Below, one piece after another: positions 5,966 through 12,374 of a stretch of 30,173 bases of DNA. The notes under the pieces were generated by a model. It searched no databases. It saw nothing but the letters and a program-made list of their open reading frames with translations, and was not told the origin of the DNA. A program made the position numbers and the translations under genes. Source of the DNA: a virus; the IMG/VR virus record IMGVR_UViG_3300035698_001360, positions 1 through 30,173 of that record; one strand, given 5' to 3'. How positions within the stretch are numbered: the stretch's first letter is position 1; each line of letters begins with the position of its first letter.

Positions 5966-5983
5966 CCTTACGTCACAACACAC
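5966..5983 (+). promoter_or_regulatory. Candidate phage promoter motif (copy D)
   Basis: CCTTACGTCACAACACAC matches the motif seen in other gaps (6782, 12001, 14873, 22567, 29002). It lies 16 bases before the ATG at 5999. Confidence 0.45.
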
Positions 5984-5998
5984 GAAGGAGACGCCCTC

Positions 5999-6256
5999 AT
6001 GACCACTTACCGCCTCGGCTCATCGGCCATGGTTCACACTCCAGGCATCGTCGCGTGGGGCATCAACGGCTACCACTTCGAGGACGACCGCGAGTCCATC
6101 CTCAACGTCTTCACCAGCGGCTGGCCTACGGTGCCTAAGGAGGCCTTTGAGTTCCTCCTGTCAGGTGACGGAGACCACTACACCCTCAGTGCGGATGGCG
6201 CGACGGTCATCTTCGAGTACGACTCTACGTCTCAGAACAAGGAGACACCATCATGA
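5999..6256 (+). CDS. Early protein, full-length member of a duplicated pair
   Basis: This encodes 85 residues. AAGGAG lies about nine bases before ATG 5999, and the stop overlaps the next ATG. Its N-terminal 30 residues (MTTYRL, HTPGIVAWG, NGYHFEDD) recur in the 40-residue protein at 6812-6934, and both genes follow the same CCTTACGTCACAACAC motif. The rest is acidic, with a possible beta-rich C-terminus (DGATVIFEYD). No family recognised. Confidence 0.65.
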   Translation: MTTYRLGSSAMVHTPGIVAWGINGYHFEDDRESILNVFTSGWPTVPKEAFEFLLSGDGDHYTLSADGATVIFEYDSTSQNKETPS

Positions 6257-6492
6257 CCTACGCAGCAGGATGGAACATGCCGGGCTATATGCCCGAGATG
6301 GAGCCCGCCGAGTTCGACACACCGGAGGAGGCGAGGGACTTCATCTGCTGGGAGCTTGCATACATGAGGGACCAACAGTGGTCAGAAGAAACCGCCGAGG
6401 ACTACCAGAGGGCGATGGACCTCGTGGACACGGGCACCACCAGCGTCTACGTCGGCAACCTCGTCTACTGGGTGGAGCCAGCCTATGGATAA
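6253..6492 (+). CDS. Small acidic conserved phage protein
   Basis: This encodes 79 residues. The ATG overlaps the upstream stop. The start MTYAAGWNMPGYMPEMEPAE is a pattern I associate with short acidic proteins common in T7-like and other tailed phages, with no function known to me. The middle looks helical and acidic (DTPEEARDFICWEL) and the end is beta-like (SVYVGNLVYWVEP). No membrane segment. Confidence 0.7.
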   Translation: MTYAAGWNMPGYMPEMEPAEFDTPEEARDFICWELAYMRDQQWSEETAEDYQRAMDLVDTGTTSVYVGNLVYWVEPAYG

Positions 6493-6580
6493 GCTCCTCG
6501 CCAACAGCTTCCTCTACCTCACCATGCTGGTCTACTTCGGGATCAGCTTCATCATCACACTCGCATACATCACGGAGTAG
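6485..6580 (+). CDS. 31-residue single-helix membrane protein
   Basis: ATG 6485 lies inside the last codons of the preceding gene (8-base overlap). After MDKLLANS the chain is one hydrophobic helix (about residues 9-28) ending in ITE. Such tiny membrane proteins recur in this genome (3916, 15862, 15957, 16539). Function unknown. Confidence 0.5.
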   Translation: MDKLLANSFLYLTMLVYFGISFIITLAYITE

Positions 6581-6585
6581 GCACC

Positions 6586-6780
6586 ATGGACCAGAACGAG
6601 ATCACACTGTTCCTCACCATGACACGGGCAGCTCAAGCGGCCTACGGGGTCGATGGGATGGTTGAGGGCCGCATCACATACCGGATCACTGCCGGATACT
6701 TGAAGTGCGACGACGGGACGGTCGATAGGGGCTTCAAGGTACAGATAATCGAGGACGACGACAGGCGCTACTTCCTGTAG
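6586..6780 (+). CDS. Small early protein, unrecognised
   Basis: This encodes 64 residues. ATG 6586 follows GGAGTAGGCACC, with a usable GGAG. An N-terminal helix (NEITLFLTMTRAAQAAYG) is followed by a beta-rich part with alternating hydrophobic and charged residues (RITYRITAGYL, FKVQIIEDDDRRYFL), which looks like a small compact fold. The stop is directly followed by the promoter-like motif at 6782. Function unknown. Confidence 0.55.
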   Translation: MDQNEITLFLTMTRAAQAAYGVDGMVEGRITYRITAGYLKCDDGTVDRGFKVQIIEDDDRRYFL

Positions 6781-6781
6781 A

Positions 6782-6799
6782 CCTTACGTCACAACACAA
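6782..6799 (+). promoter_or_regulatory. Candidate phage promoter motif (copy E)
   Basis: CCTTACGTCACAACACAA is identical to the copy at 5966 over 17 bases. The following gene is a partial paralogue of the one after that copy, so motif and gene start were duplicated together. Confidence 0.45.
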
Positions 6800-6811
6800 G
6801 GACCATACACC

Positions 6812-6934
6812 ATGACCACATATCGCCTTGCATACAGCGGCTTCGTCTACACCCCAGGCTTCGTCGCGTGGGGCCAGAACGGATACCACTTCGAGGACGA
6901 CGTTGTGGTCTTCAAGCACGAGGAGACAGTCTGA
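6812..6934 (+). CDS. Short paralogue of the 5999 gene (40 residues)
   Basis: ATG 6812 to TGA 6934. MTTYRL, FVYTPGFVAWG and NGYHFEDD align with the first 30 residues of the protein at 5999, then a short unrelated tail (VVVFKHEETV) ends the chain. It appears to be a duplicated and truncated copy that kept its upstream motif. Its stop overlaps the next ATG (TGATG arrangement), so it may still be translated. Confidence 0.55.
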   Translation: MTTYRLAYSGFVYTPGFVAWGQNGYHFEDDVVVFKHEETV

Positions 6935-7932
6935 TGGCTACACACATGGAAGTCACACACGCATGGGCCAACCAGACCGGAAAGAGCCGGAAGGGCTTCA
7001 ATATGTTCTATGAGGGAGACACCATCTACTCGTATGGATACCACTTCCCCATAGCGCGCATTGTCGAAGGCAACGACCGCAAGGTGGTCTTGTTCACCAA
7101 CAAGAACCGCAGCGTCTCTACGAGCAAGCACAAGTCGTATACCTACCGCGCCGTCAACCACATGACGATCTACTCCGTGGACTTCATGCTCGACCGTCAC
7201 GGTCTCTTATCCATAGAGGAGCAGCACGCAGCTAACATCGAGGCCCGGGTCAAGGCATACAAGGAGGCGCTAAAGGCGGCACCGCGAAAGCTCGATGACT
7301 GGTCGGTGCACAACCAGCTACGCTTCGCCAACCGCGCCCAGTCCACCATCGAGGCCTACGTCCTGGAGTTCGGACTAGCCAACGTCCCGGAGGTGCAGAA
7401 GGTACTGCCGACCGATGACTGGTTCCATGACCTGAAGTGGGACTGCATGGCTGCCTTGAAGGCCAAGCAGGAACGAGCCGCCGACCCAAAGCACCAAGCG
7501 AAGCTCGAAGCCGCACGCTTGGCACGAGAGAACCGCAAGGCCCGAGAGGAGGAAGCACGGCGCAAGGGCAGGGAGGTCTACTACAGGGAGATCGTCAGGC
7601 CGAAGCAGAAGGCATGGCTACGAGGCGAGCAAGTCGCACTAGCTCAACACACAGCCCGACCACTGCCTCGCATCAAGGGCGACATCATCCAGACATCATG
7701 GGGCGCGTCAGTGCCACTCAGCATCGGCATCCGCCTCTACCAGAAGGCAGTCGAGTGCCGAAGAGAGCACAAGGAGTACGAGCCTCCCTTGGGCATTGAG
7801 GTCGGTGACTTCAGGCTCCAACGCATAAAGGCCAACGGGGACTTGGTGGTGAACTGCCACGACATACCGTTCTGGTACATGCACTACGCAGCAGCCCTCA
7901 ACGGCATCGAGACACCTAGAAGGAGCGTGTGA
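6934..7932 (+). CDS. 332-residue conserved phage protein, function unknown
   Basis: ATG 6934 overlaps the preceding stop; longer in-frame starts would run through the upstream gene. The N-terminal ~90 residues (FNMFYEGDTIYSYGYHFPIAR, then VVLFTNKNRSVSTSKHKSY) form a beta-rich segment that I recall from other phage proteins without a known role. Residues ~110-230 are helical and charged, with a Lys/Arg/Glu-rich coiled-coil-like part (ARLARENRKAREEEARRKGREV). The C-terminus is again globular. It is the largest early gene before int, probably cytoplasmic. No catalytic motif recognised. Confidence 0.75.
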   Translation: MATHMEVTHAWANQTGKSRKGFNMFYEGDTIYSYGYHFPIARIVEGNDRKVVLFTNKNRSVSTSKHKSYTYRAVNHMTIYSVDFMLDRHGLLSIEEQHAANIEARVKAYKEALKAAPRKLDDWSVHNQLRFANRAQSTIEAYVLEFGLANVPEVQKVLPTDDWFHDLKWDCMAALKAKQERAADPKHQAKLEAARLARENRKAREEEARRKGREVYYREIVRPKQKAWLRGEQVALAQHTARPLPRIKGDIIQTSWGASVPLSIGIRLYQKAVECRREHKEYEPPLGIEVGDFRLQRIKANGDLVVNCHDIPFWYMHYAAALNGIETPRRSV

Positions 7933-8228
7933 TGACCAAGATAAGCACACTCGAAGACTTCATCCGTGCCCTCAGATACGGACCCTACGCTTGGCCTGGA
8001 GGATACCCGCTGTACTGGATCACAGCAGACGGCGAGCCCTACGAGTACCGGACAGTCGCTGAGACACTTCTCGGTGACATCCTCAATAACATGATGAAGC
8101 CTGAGGAGGATCGTGACGGATACCTCACGCCTGTAGCTCTCGATGCCAACTGGGAGGACCCAGCACTTTACTGTGCTCACAGCGGCAACCGCATCGAGAG
8201 CGCATACGCAGAGGACGAAGCAGGATGA
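7932..8228 (+). CDS. Small conserved phage protein with YWITADGEP motif
   Basis: This encodes 98 residues. ATG 7932 overlaps the upstream stop (TGATG) and has AAGGAG eight bases before it. The segment FIRALRYGPYAWPGGYPLYWITADGE resembles a short protein common in tailed phages of proteobacteria that I know only as hypothetical. The rest (LLGDILNNM... YLTPVALDANWEDP.LYCAHSGNRIESAY) fits that family, whose C-terminus suggests a small metal- or nucleic-acid-binding fold, though this is not shown. Its stop overlaps the next ATG. Confidence 0.7.
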   Translation: MTKISTLEDFIRALRYGPYAWPGGYPLYWITADGEPYEYRTVAETLLGDILNNMMKPEEDRDGYLTPVALDANWEDPALYCAHSGNRIESAYAEDEAG

Positions 8229-8320
8229 TCCGCCAAGAACGTCGAGCCTTCCACGCATCAGAGTATCTGGACGGCACCCTTATGTTCCCCGGAACTACAT
8301 CTGCACCTACGCCCTACTAG
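8225..8320 (+). CDS. Small early ORF, possibly frameshifted to 8373
   Basis: ATG 8225 overlaps the upstream stop and encodes 31 residues (MIRQERRAFHASEYLDGTLMF, then PGTTSAPTPY). In the -1 frame the sequence continues as a hydrophobic helix (NYICTYALLAGSVWIMIG) and ends at TGA 8373, which overlaps the ATG of the next gene exactly as other pairs here do. A slip at CCCC (8287-8290) would join them into a ~49-residue membrane protein. Either an assembly or natural indel or a programmed frameshift could explain this; the short frame alone is also possible. Confidence 0.4.
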   Translation: MIRQERRAFHASEYLDGTLMFPGTTSAPTPY

Positions 8321-8369
8321 CAGGGTCGGTGTGGATCATGATCGGCATGGAGCCCTACGAGGAAGCAGC

Positions 8370-8597
8370 ATGACTATCACCATCGAGAAGTACATCCCCA
8401 TACCCGAGACCCCAACATCGCACACGGAGAGCGCCAAGGACAAACTGAACACCATGAAGATTGGAGACAGCTTCACGGTGCCAGACGTGCCCGCAGCGAA
8501 CTACCACTCCAAGCTCATGAGGCAGCTATTCGGTCAGTTCGCGCACATCAGGAGGGTACAGCCAGATGGCACCTACCGCATCTGGCGAACAGCATGA
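8370..8597 (+). CDS. Small early protein with GDSF...YRIWRT pattern
   Basis: This encodes 75 residues. ATG 8370 overlaps a TGA at 8371-8373. The pattern KIGDSFTVPD, a central helix (NYHSKLMRQLFGQF), then HIRRVQPDGTYRIWRTA resembles a short, possibly DNA-binding phage domain. A similar order (F.KP..AGDSKTW...ISQSIKKY...RTFTCATI...VRVYRT) ends the protein at 9243-9707, so the two may share a fold. Function unknown. Confidence 0.65.
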   Translation: MTITIEKYIPIPETPTSHTESAKDKLNTMKIGDSFTVPDVPAANYHSKLMRQLFGQFAHIRRVQPDGTYRIWRTA

Positions 8598-8791
8598 GCG
8601 ACAAGCCACTCGTACAGCTTCACTCGACGCTCGCCCAGTTCGAGGACACCTACGCCCGCCTCGATAAGGTTCGGAGCACCAGCAAGACAGTCACCGTGGA
8701 CAAGGAGTCTCTCACGGCGATACTCATGGACCACACGCAACTCATAGGCGCTCTGCGAGATCACGGCAGGGTCGCCCCCGGAAAGGAGTAA
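8594..8791 (+). CDS. Small helical early protein
   Basis: This encodes 65 residues. ATGA overlap with the preceding gene. The chain is predicted mostly helical and polar, with heptad-like hydrophobics (LHSTLAQFEDTYARLDKV and LTAILMDHTQLIGALRDH). No recognised family. The stop is followed six bases later by the next ATG. Confidence 0.6.
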   Translation: MSDKPLVQLHSTLAQFEDTYARLDKVRSTSKTVTVDKESLTAILMDHTQLIGALRDHGRVAPGKE

Positions 8792-8796
8792 GGACG

Positions 8797-9009
8797 ATGA
8801 ACGCCAAAGAGGTGCGGACTTCCTGTCCAGTCCACTCAGTCCGAACCGGACGGGTGGTTGCCTGTATGATCGGGGATGACCGACTACAGCACGTCGACGA
8901 GGAAAGCATCCGCAACACCATCATCATCGAAGCACGAGCACGACAGGAGAGCCGCAATGCCGAAGAAAGCACCCCTGATGCCCCCACAGATCATCTTCAG
9001 GGGACGTAG
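8797..9009 (+). CDS. Small early protein, unrecognised
   Basis: This encodes 70 residues from ATG 8797, with AAGGA upstream. The N-terminal half (VRTSCPVHSVRTGRVVACMIGDD) is beta-like with two Cys; the C-terminal half is helical and acidic (EESIRNTIIIEARARQES). Its last 53 bases overlap the start of the next gene in another frame, so the true end of the coding signal is less certain than its start. Confidence 0.5.
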   Translation: MNAKEVRTSCPVHSVRTGRVVACMIGDDRLQHVDEESIRNTIIIEARARQESRNAEESTPDAPTDHLQGT

Positions 9010-9250
9010 GGTCACACTGGCCTACAACGACGACGGTAAGGTCATAGGACACATCGTCCAACTTGCCGACCGGACCTGCACCTGGACGTGCTACACCAAG
9101 CCGATCACAGTACAGGACCTCATGAAGCCGGGAGCCAACCCCATCACCCACTGGAGCCACAAGGTAGGCAACATGGGCCAAGCACGATGGGCCATCAAGC
9201 ACGCCGCAGAGTTCAACACACCCAACAAGGAGACTACAGACAATGGCTAA
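8957..9250 (+). CDS. Small early protein, unrecognised
   Basis: This encodes 97 residues. ATG 8957 is chosen because AGGAG lies 8-9 bases before it; an ATG at 8876 in the same frame would add an Ser/Thr-rich low-complexity stretch. The product is basic, with a beta-rich start (IIFRGRRVTLAYNDDGKVIGHIVQL) and a C-terminal helix (MGQARWAIKHAAEF). Its stop overlaps the following ATG by eight bases. Confidence 0.6.
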   Translation: MPKKAPLMPPQIIFRGRRVTLAYNDDGKVIGHIVQLADRTCTWTCYTKPITVQDLMKPGANPITHWSHKVGNMGQARWAIKHAAEFNTPNKETTDNG

Positions 9251-9707
9251 AGCACCCGCGAAGAAGATCGACGCCGACACGAAGCCCATCGACGAGACGA
9301 AGGAGAACAACGTGGTCGACATCACCAAGCCTGTGACCGAGCCCGTCGAGGAGACCCAGGAAGAACAAACCGACGAGTCAGTCGAGGGAGCGCCGGAAGC
9401 CCCAGCAGCAGCGTCACCAGCAGCCCAGGGAGCCTTCGCCTTCACGATGGAGTTCGGCATCGAGCCGCCAACCCGCAACCAGCATGGACGCAGCAAGTAC
9501 GACTGGGCATCATTCCCCAAGCCAGCAGATGCAGGAGACAGCAAGACGTGGCCGTCAGCCCTCATCCCAGGTGTTGGCTCCAAGACCATCTCGCAGTCCA
9601 TCAAGAAGTATCGCGACGGGCTGCACAAAGCTGGCGAGCCGGATCGGACGTTCACCTGTGCAACCATCAAGGAGCCCAAAGCCGTTCGCGTCTATCGTAC
9701 GTCTTGA
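9243..9707 (+). CDS. 154-residue protein with disordered acidic N-terminus
   Basis: Residues ~1-65 are low-complexity and acidic (Lys/Asp start, then Glu-, Thr-, Pro- and Ala-rich), probably disordered. Residues ~70-154 form a compact-looking domain with YDWASFPKP, GVGSKTISQSIKKYRDGL and a final RTFTCATIKEPKAVRVYRT, similar in order to the small protein at 8370. The second part may bind DNA, by analogy with such phage domains. The TGA stop is embedded in a TTGACA that may be the -35 of a promoter. Confidence 0.7.
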   Translation: MAKAPAKKIDADTKPIDETKENNVVDITKPVTEPVEETQEEQTDESVEGAPEAPAAASPAAQGAFAFTMEFGIEPPTRNQHGRSKYDWASFPKPADAGDSKTWPSALIPGVGSKTISQSIKKYRDGLHKAGEPDRTFTCATIKEPKAVRVYRTS

Positions 9708-9732
9708 CACACAGTAGGGCTTGCCCTAAGTA
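9704..9732 (+). promoter_or_regulatory. Candidate sigma-70 promoter between early blocks
   Basis: A perfect -35 TTGACA (9704-9709), a 17-base spacer and a weak -10 TAAGTA (9727-9732) lie upstream of the gene at 9847. AGGGC/GCCCT (9716-9726 area) forms a small inverted repeat in the spacer that could act as an operator. Confidence 0.4.
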
Positions 9733-9778
9733 CGCAACTACATACTGATTTGCCAGCACCGAACATCGCTGGTAACTA

Positions 9779-9815
9779 GGAGGGAGTCGGTAACTGGTCC
9801 TCACCTGCTCCCTCC
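9779..9815 (+). promoter_or_regulatory. 8-bp leader hairpin with GGTAACT repeats
   Basis: GGAGGGAG (9779-9786) pairs perfectly with CTCCCTCC (9808-9815) across a 21-base loop. GGTAACT occurs twice (9771 and 9789), once on each side of the left arm. It lies in the 139-base gap before the gene at 9847 and could be a leader structure or terminator without a T-run. Confidence 0.4.
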
Positions 9816-9846
9816 CACCCTCCATCATAGGACCTGGAGACTTACC

Positions 9847-10302
9847 ATGAGTGCAGACCGTATCGCAGTGACCAACGAGGGTCACGAAGGAGCCATCGAG
9901 ATCGACCGCCTGACCGGCCAGATCGTTACACCCGTCGACCAGCGCCCGGAGTGGGCTGAGGGCCACGCAGTCGCCCTTCTTGCCGAGCGTACCGGATACT
10001 ACGAGAAGCGCATCGGCACCCTCCCTGAGCACCTCAGCTCTCCCGACAACATGGTCTACCAGGACCTCGGGTGGCTCGGAGTGGACATCGAGGGTGACGA
10101 GGTGGAGATCGAGGCGAACGCTGACTACCGCATGAACCTCCTCGGTGAACTCCTTGGAGTGGACACCACGGACGCCGAGGCGACCATCCCCGGCCAGTCC
10201 ATCGAACTCGCCCATGAGCAGGCGGCCAACCCGTCCCATGAGCAGACGCTTCAGGAGGTCGAAGGGGTCGGCTTCGAGCAGAAGCAAGCAGTGAACGGCT
10301 AA
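9847..10302 (+). CDS. Acidic 151-residue protein before integrase
   Basis: ATG 9847 has GGAG nine bases upstream. The product is strongly acidic throughout, with a beta-like start (DRIAVTNEGHEGAIEIDRLTG) and a central DIEGDEVEIEANADYRMNLLGELLG segment. The Gln/Glu-rich C-terminus is probably flexible. High negative charge could suit a DNA mimic or an inhibitor of a host nucleic-acid enzyme, but no family was recognised. It has its own leader and a possible promoter, so it may be expressed separately from the small early genes. Confidence 0.65.
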   Translation: MSADRIAVTNEGHEGAIEIDRLTGQIVTPVDQRPEWAEGHAVALLAERTGYYEKRIGTLPEHLSSPDNMVYQDLGWLGVDIEGDEVEIEANADYRMNLLGELLGVDTTDAEATIPGQSIELAHEQAANPSHEQTLQEVEGVGFEQKQAVNG

Positions 10303-10339
10303 ACAAGACCTACACTGAGAGGACTACGCGGGGGCGGCG

Positions 10340-10364
10340 CAAGCTGCCCTCGTCGCCCAGCTTG
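10340..10364 (+). terminator. 7-bp hairpin in the gap before int
   Basis: CAAGCTG (10340-10346) pairs with CAGCTTG (10358-10364) around an 11-base loop. No T-run follows, so terminator is tentative; an integrase arm-binding or leader role is equally possible. Confidence 0.3.
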
Positions 10365-10388
10365 GATACATCATAGAGGGAGGCAAGC

Positions 10389-11633
10389 GTGCCGATAGTT
10401 GAGAGAGGTAGCACCTTCCAGGTCACCGTCCATCGAGCCGACGCGAAGCCTGGATACCGCAGGATACGCCGCCAACGTCACACCAGGGCAGACGCTGAGG
10501 CCTTGGAGCAGGAGATCGAGCGGAACATCACGACGCACGGCAAGTGGCCAATCGGGAGGTACGACAAGCCCCTCCCGGTGAGGCCCTTGATGGCACACAA
10601 GCAGGGCACCCTCAGGGTCGCCGCCGGCCACGCCAAGCGGTCGCACCAGGAGTGGGTAGGCACCGAGTATGGTGCGAAGGCCTCCCTGATGATCGCCGCC
10701 GTGGTCGACTTCATGGAGGCTCGTGGCCGCAAGAACCTGCACGACATCAACTCTGACGACCTCCTCGCCTACACCGAGTATCGACGGTCTCAGGGCAACA
10801 CCAACAGCACCATCAACAAGCACCTCTCGACCATCTCCGTGATCTTCGACGAGGCCGTGAACCGCACTCCTCCTCTCTGTGACGCCAAGCCAGCCATCAA
10901 GCGGTGCCCGGACGAATACCTGGAGAAGTGGTGGCTACGGCCAGAGGATCAGGTAGTGGTCCTAAAGCTCCTTCGGGACAACGACGACTTCCTGTTCGCG
11001 GACTTCCTAGAGCTTACCATCAGCCAGGGATGCCGGATAACCGAAACCCTCGGCCTCAGGCCTGGGGACTTCACCGGGATGGATACGGACAGGCCCCTCA
11101 TGAAGATCAGCGGTCGTGAGGACAAGCAGACACACGACAGGACCACAAAGACAAAGGGGTCCCAGGCCACCATCCCTGTGTTCGCTCCATCCATCCCCAT
11201 CGCCCTGAGGTGCATCGAGAGGGCAAGGAGCCACCACTGGACCCAACTGTTCCCCTTCGACTGGCAGCAGGCCGCAAGGCAGTGGAACAAGGTTCGGGCC
11301 ACGTTGGGTGCAAGCGGCGTACGAACAGCCACACTGAGGTCCCTGAGGCGCACCTTCGCATACCACGCCAACGCTAGTGGGATGCCGACAGCAACACTTC
11401 AGCGCGTACTACGTCACTCCACACTAGCCACCACGGGTAAGTATCTGGAACTCGTAGGAGGCACCAGTGCTGAGGATGCCAGGCCCTACTTCCAGACCGC
11501 GCCCGACACCAAGGAGCCAGCAGTCACCATCCAGGATGGCTTCGGGCAGGCCATTAGTGCATACAAGGCCACCGGAGCAACCCCAGAGGAGGTGGCGCGG
11601 TTCGCCAAGGCCATGATGGAGGGCACCAAGTGA
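10389..11633 (+). CDS. int: Tyrosine-family site-specific integrase
   Basis: This 414-residue tyrosine recombinase should recombine phage attP with a host attB. GTG 10389 follows a strong GAGGGAGG. Residues ~85-160 form the SAM-like core-binding domain. Catalytic residues visible are R216 (GCRITETLGLRPGDF), the beta-hairpin Lys near 254-256 (KTKGSQATIPV), R320 (SLRRTFAYHA), H343 (LRHSTLATTGKY) and nucleophile Y352. The first residue of the usual HxxR motif is Arg (R317) instead of His. A complete tRNA-Leu gene 280 bases downstream is the probable attP. GTGA overlap links it to the next gene. Integrase upstream of the polymerase gene is the order known in integrase-bearing T7-like cyanophages. 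Confidence 0.95.
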   Translation: MPIVERGSTFQVTVHRADAKPGYRRIRRQRHTRADAEALEQEIERNITTHGKWPIGRYDKPLPVRPLMAHKQGTLRVAAGHAKRSHQEWVGTEYGAKASLMIAAVVDFMEARGRKNLHDINSDDLLAYTEYRRSQGNTNSTINKHLSTISVIFDEAVNRTPPLCDAKPAIKRCPDEYLEKWWLRPEDQVVVLKLLRDNDDFLFADFLELTISQGCRITETLGLRPGDFTGMDTDRPLMKISGREDKQTHDRTTKTKGSQATIPVFAPSIPIALRCIERARSHHWTQLFPFDWQQAARQWNKVRATLGASGVRTATLRSLRRTFAYHANASGMPTATLQRVLRHSTLATTGKYLELVGGTSAEDARPYFQTAPDTKEPAVTIQDGFGQAISAYKATGATPEEVARFAKAMMEGTK

Positions 11634-11815
11634 GTATCTACAGCAAGCTACCGAAGCGATACTGGCCACAGGCGAGGAGGAGGCGTGAGCAGTTCCACGG
11701 CAGGGCCATCATAGAGGCCGCCAAGAGGGCCAAGCAGCCCGCCTGGAAGCGCATACAGTACGCTCTCCTCTACAGAGGGGACCTGTTCGCGATGACAAGG
11801 AGGAACCGTGCATGA
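11630..11815 (+). CDS. Small very basic protein after integrase
   Basis: This encodes 61 residues, with a GTG start at 11630 overlapping the int stop (GTGA). Its stop overlaps the next ATG. The product has a run of Arg and Lys (KRYWPQARRRREQFHGR, IIEAAKRAKQPAWKRI) and no membrane segment, so nucleic-acid binding is likely from charge alone. Tight coupling to int could fit a recombination directionality factor, which are often small and basic, but no signature was seen. Confidence 0.6.
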   Translation: MSIYSKLPKRYWPQARRRREQFHGRAIIEAAKRAKQPAWKRIQYALLYRGDLFAMTRRNRA

Positions 11816-12018
11816 GCCCAGGTAAAGTAGTCGACCAGTACCTCCAAGCCATCTTCGAGGCCATCTGGACCGTCCAGTTCAACCGAGCAGAGAAGAAGCG
11901 GTTGGCTGCATTGGTGCCCTCTCCCGGACTCGAACCGGGACCCCGTGAAGGACCGCATTTTGAGTGCGGCGCGTCTACCTATTCCGCCAAGAGGGCACGC
12001 CACGTCGTTACACAATGA
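11812..12018 (+). CDS. ORF whose 3' half runs antisense through the tRNA
   Basis: ATG 11812 overlaps the upstream stop and has a GGAGG about seven bases before it, so translation probably starts here. The first ~34 residues (to KKRLAAL) look like a normal helical peptide. From about residue 35 the frame reads antisense through the tRNA-Leu gene, giving PSPGLEPG..., a string typical of translated tRNA complements. If attP lies in the tRNA, integration would replace the 3' end of this gene with host sequence. Confidence 0.4.
   Translation: MSPGKVVDQYLQAIFEAIWTVQFNRAEKKRLAALVPSPGLEPGPREGPHFECGASTYSAKRARHVVTQ
11912..11996 (-). tRNA. tRNA-Leu (anticodon CAA), probable attP core
   Basis: The minus strand folds into a complete class II tRNA of 85 bases including an encoded CCA. 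The acceptor stem is GCCCUCU/AGAGGGC (7 bp), the D-arm carries GGUAGACGC, the anticodon stem CCGCA/UGCGG encloses loop CUCAAAA, there is a ~13-base variable arm, and the T-arm is CCCGG-UUCGAGU-CCGGG. It lies 280 bases after int. In related integrating T7-like phages, attP is a piece of a host tRNA-Leu gene, so this copy may both restore the disrupted host gene and serve as a functional phage tRNA for UUG codons. Confidence 0.93.
12001..12018 (+). promoter_or_regulatory. Candidate phage promoter motif (copy F)
   Basis: CACGTCGTTACACAATGA resembles copy C at 14873 (ACGTCGTT then ACAC). It lies right after the tRNA and before the polymerase block; the 116 bases from here to 12134 carry no gene. 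Confidence 0.3.
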
Positions 12019-12134
12019 CCGCTAAGTGACTGTAAAGACAGCAGCACGCCACGTCAGCAAGGAGCCTCAAAAGCTACCAGCGTTACTACGCACAAACCAT
12101 CAGACATCCCCCTAACCCAAGGAGGGCCTATACT

Positions 12135-12374
12135 ATGAAGAAGGGCGAAGCTCCGTTGTTTCCAGCAGTGGTGGCGTTTCTGTCCTCGACGCGGCAGCGC
12201 GCGCCACAACGCAAACAGCCAGCCAACTACAAAACACTGGACGAGAACTTCCAGACCATGACCATCACCAAGACCGTCAGGAAGTGCGATGCGGACGGTA
12301 AGTGGTGGCGCATCCAGACACGAGTGTGCCCTCACACAGGGGTCACCATCAGAGAGATAAAGAGGATTGCCTAA
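12135..12374 (+). CDS. Small basic protein just before RNA polymerase
   Basis: This encodes 79 residues. AAGGAGG (12119-12125) positions ATG 12135; an internal ATG at 12258 would give a 38-residue core (MTITKTVRKCDADGKWWRI...). The C-terminal part holds two Cys (RKCDAD and TRVCPHTG) with a GKWWRIQT strand between them and could be a small beta fold. The N-terminal part is basic and poorly structured. The stop overlaps the polymerase ATG by one base. Function unknown. Confidence 0.6.
   Translation: MKKGEAPLFPAVVAFLSSTRQRAPQRKQPANYKTLDENFQTMTITKTVRKCDADGKWWRIQTRVCPHTGVTIREIKRIA

Noticed and set aside
5471-5998. N-terminal extension of the 5999 gene through an upstream open frame
   Set aside because: The extension overlaps two other genes, runs through the GCTCGC repeat and lacks a ribosome-binding site, while ATG 5999 has a clear AAGGAG.
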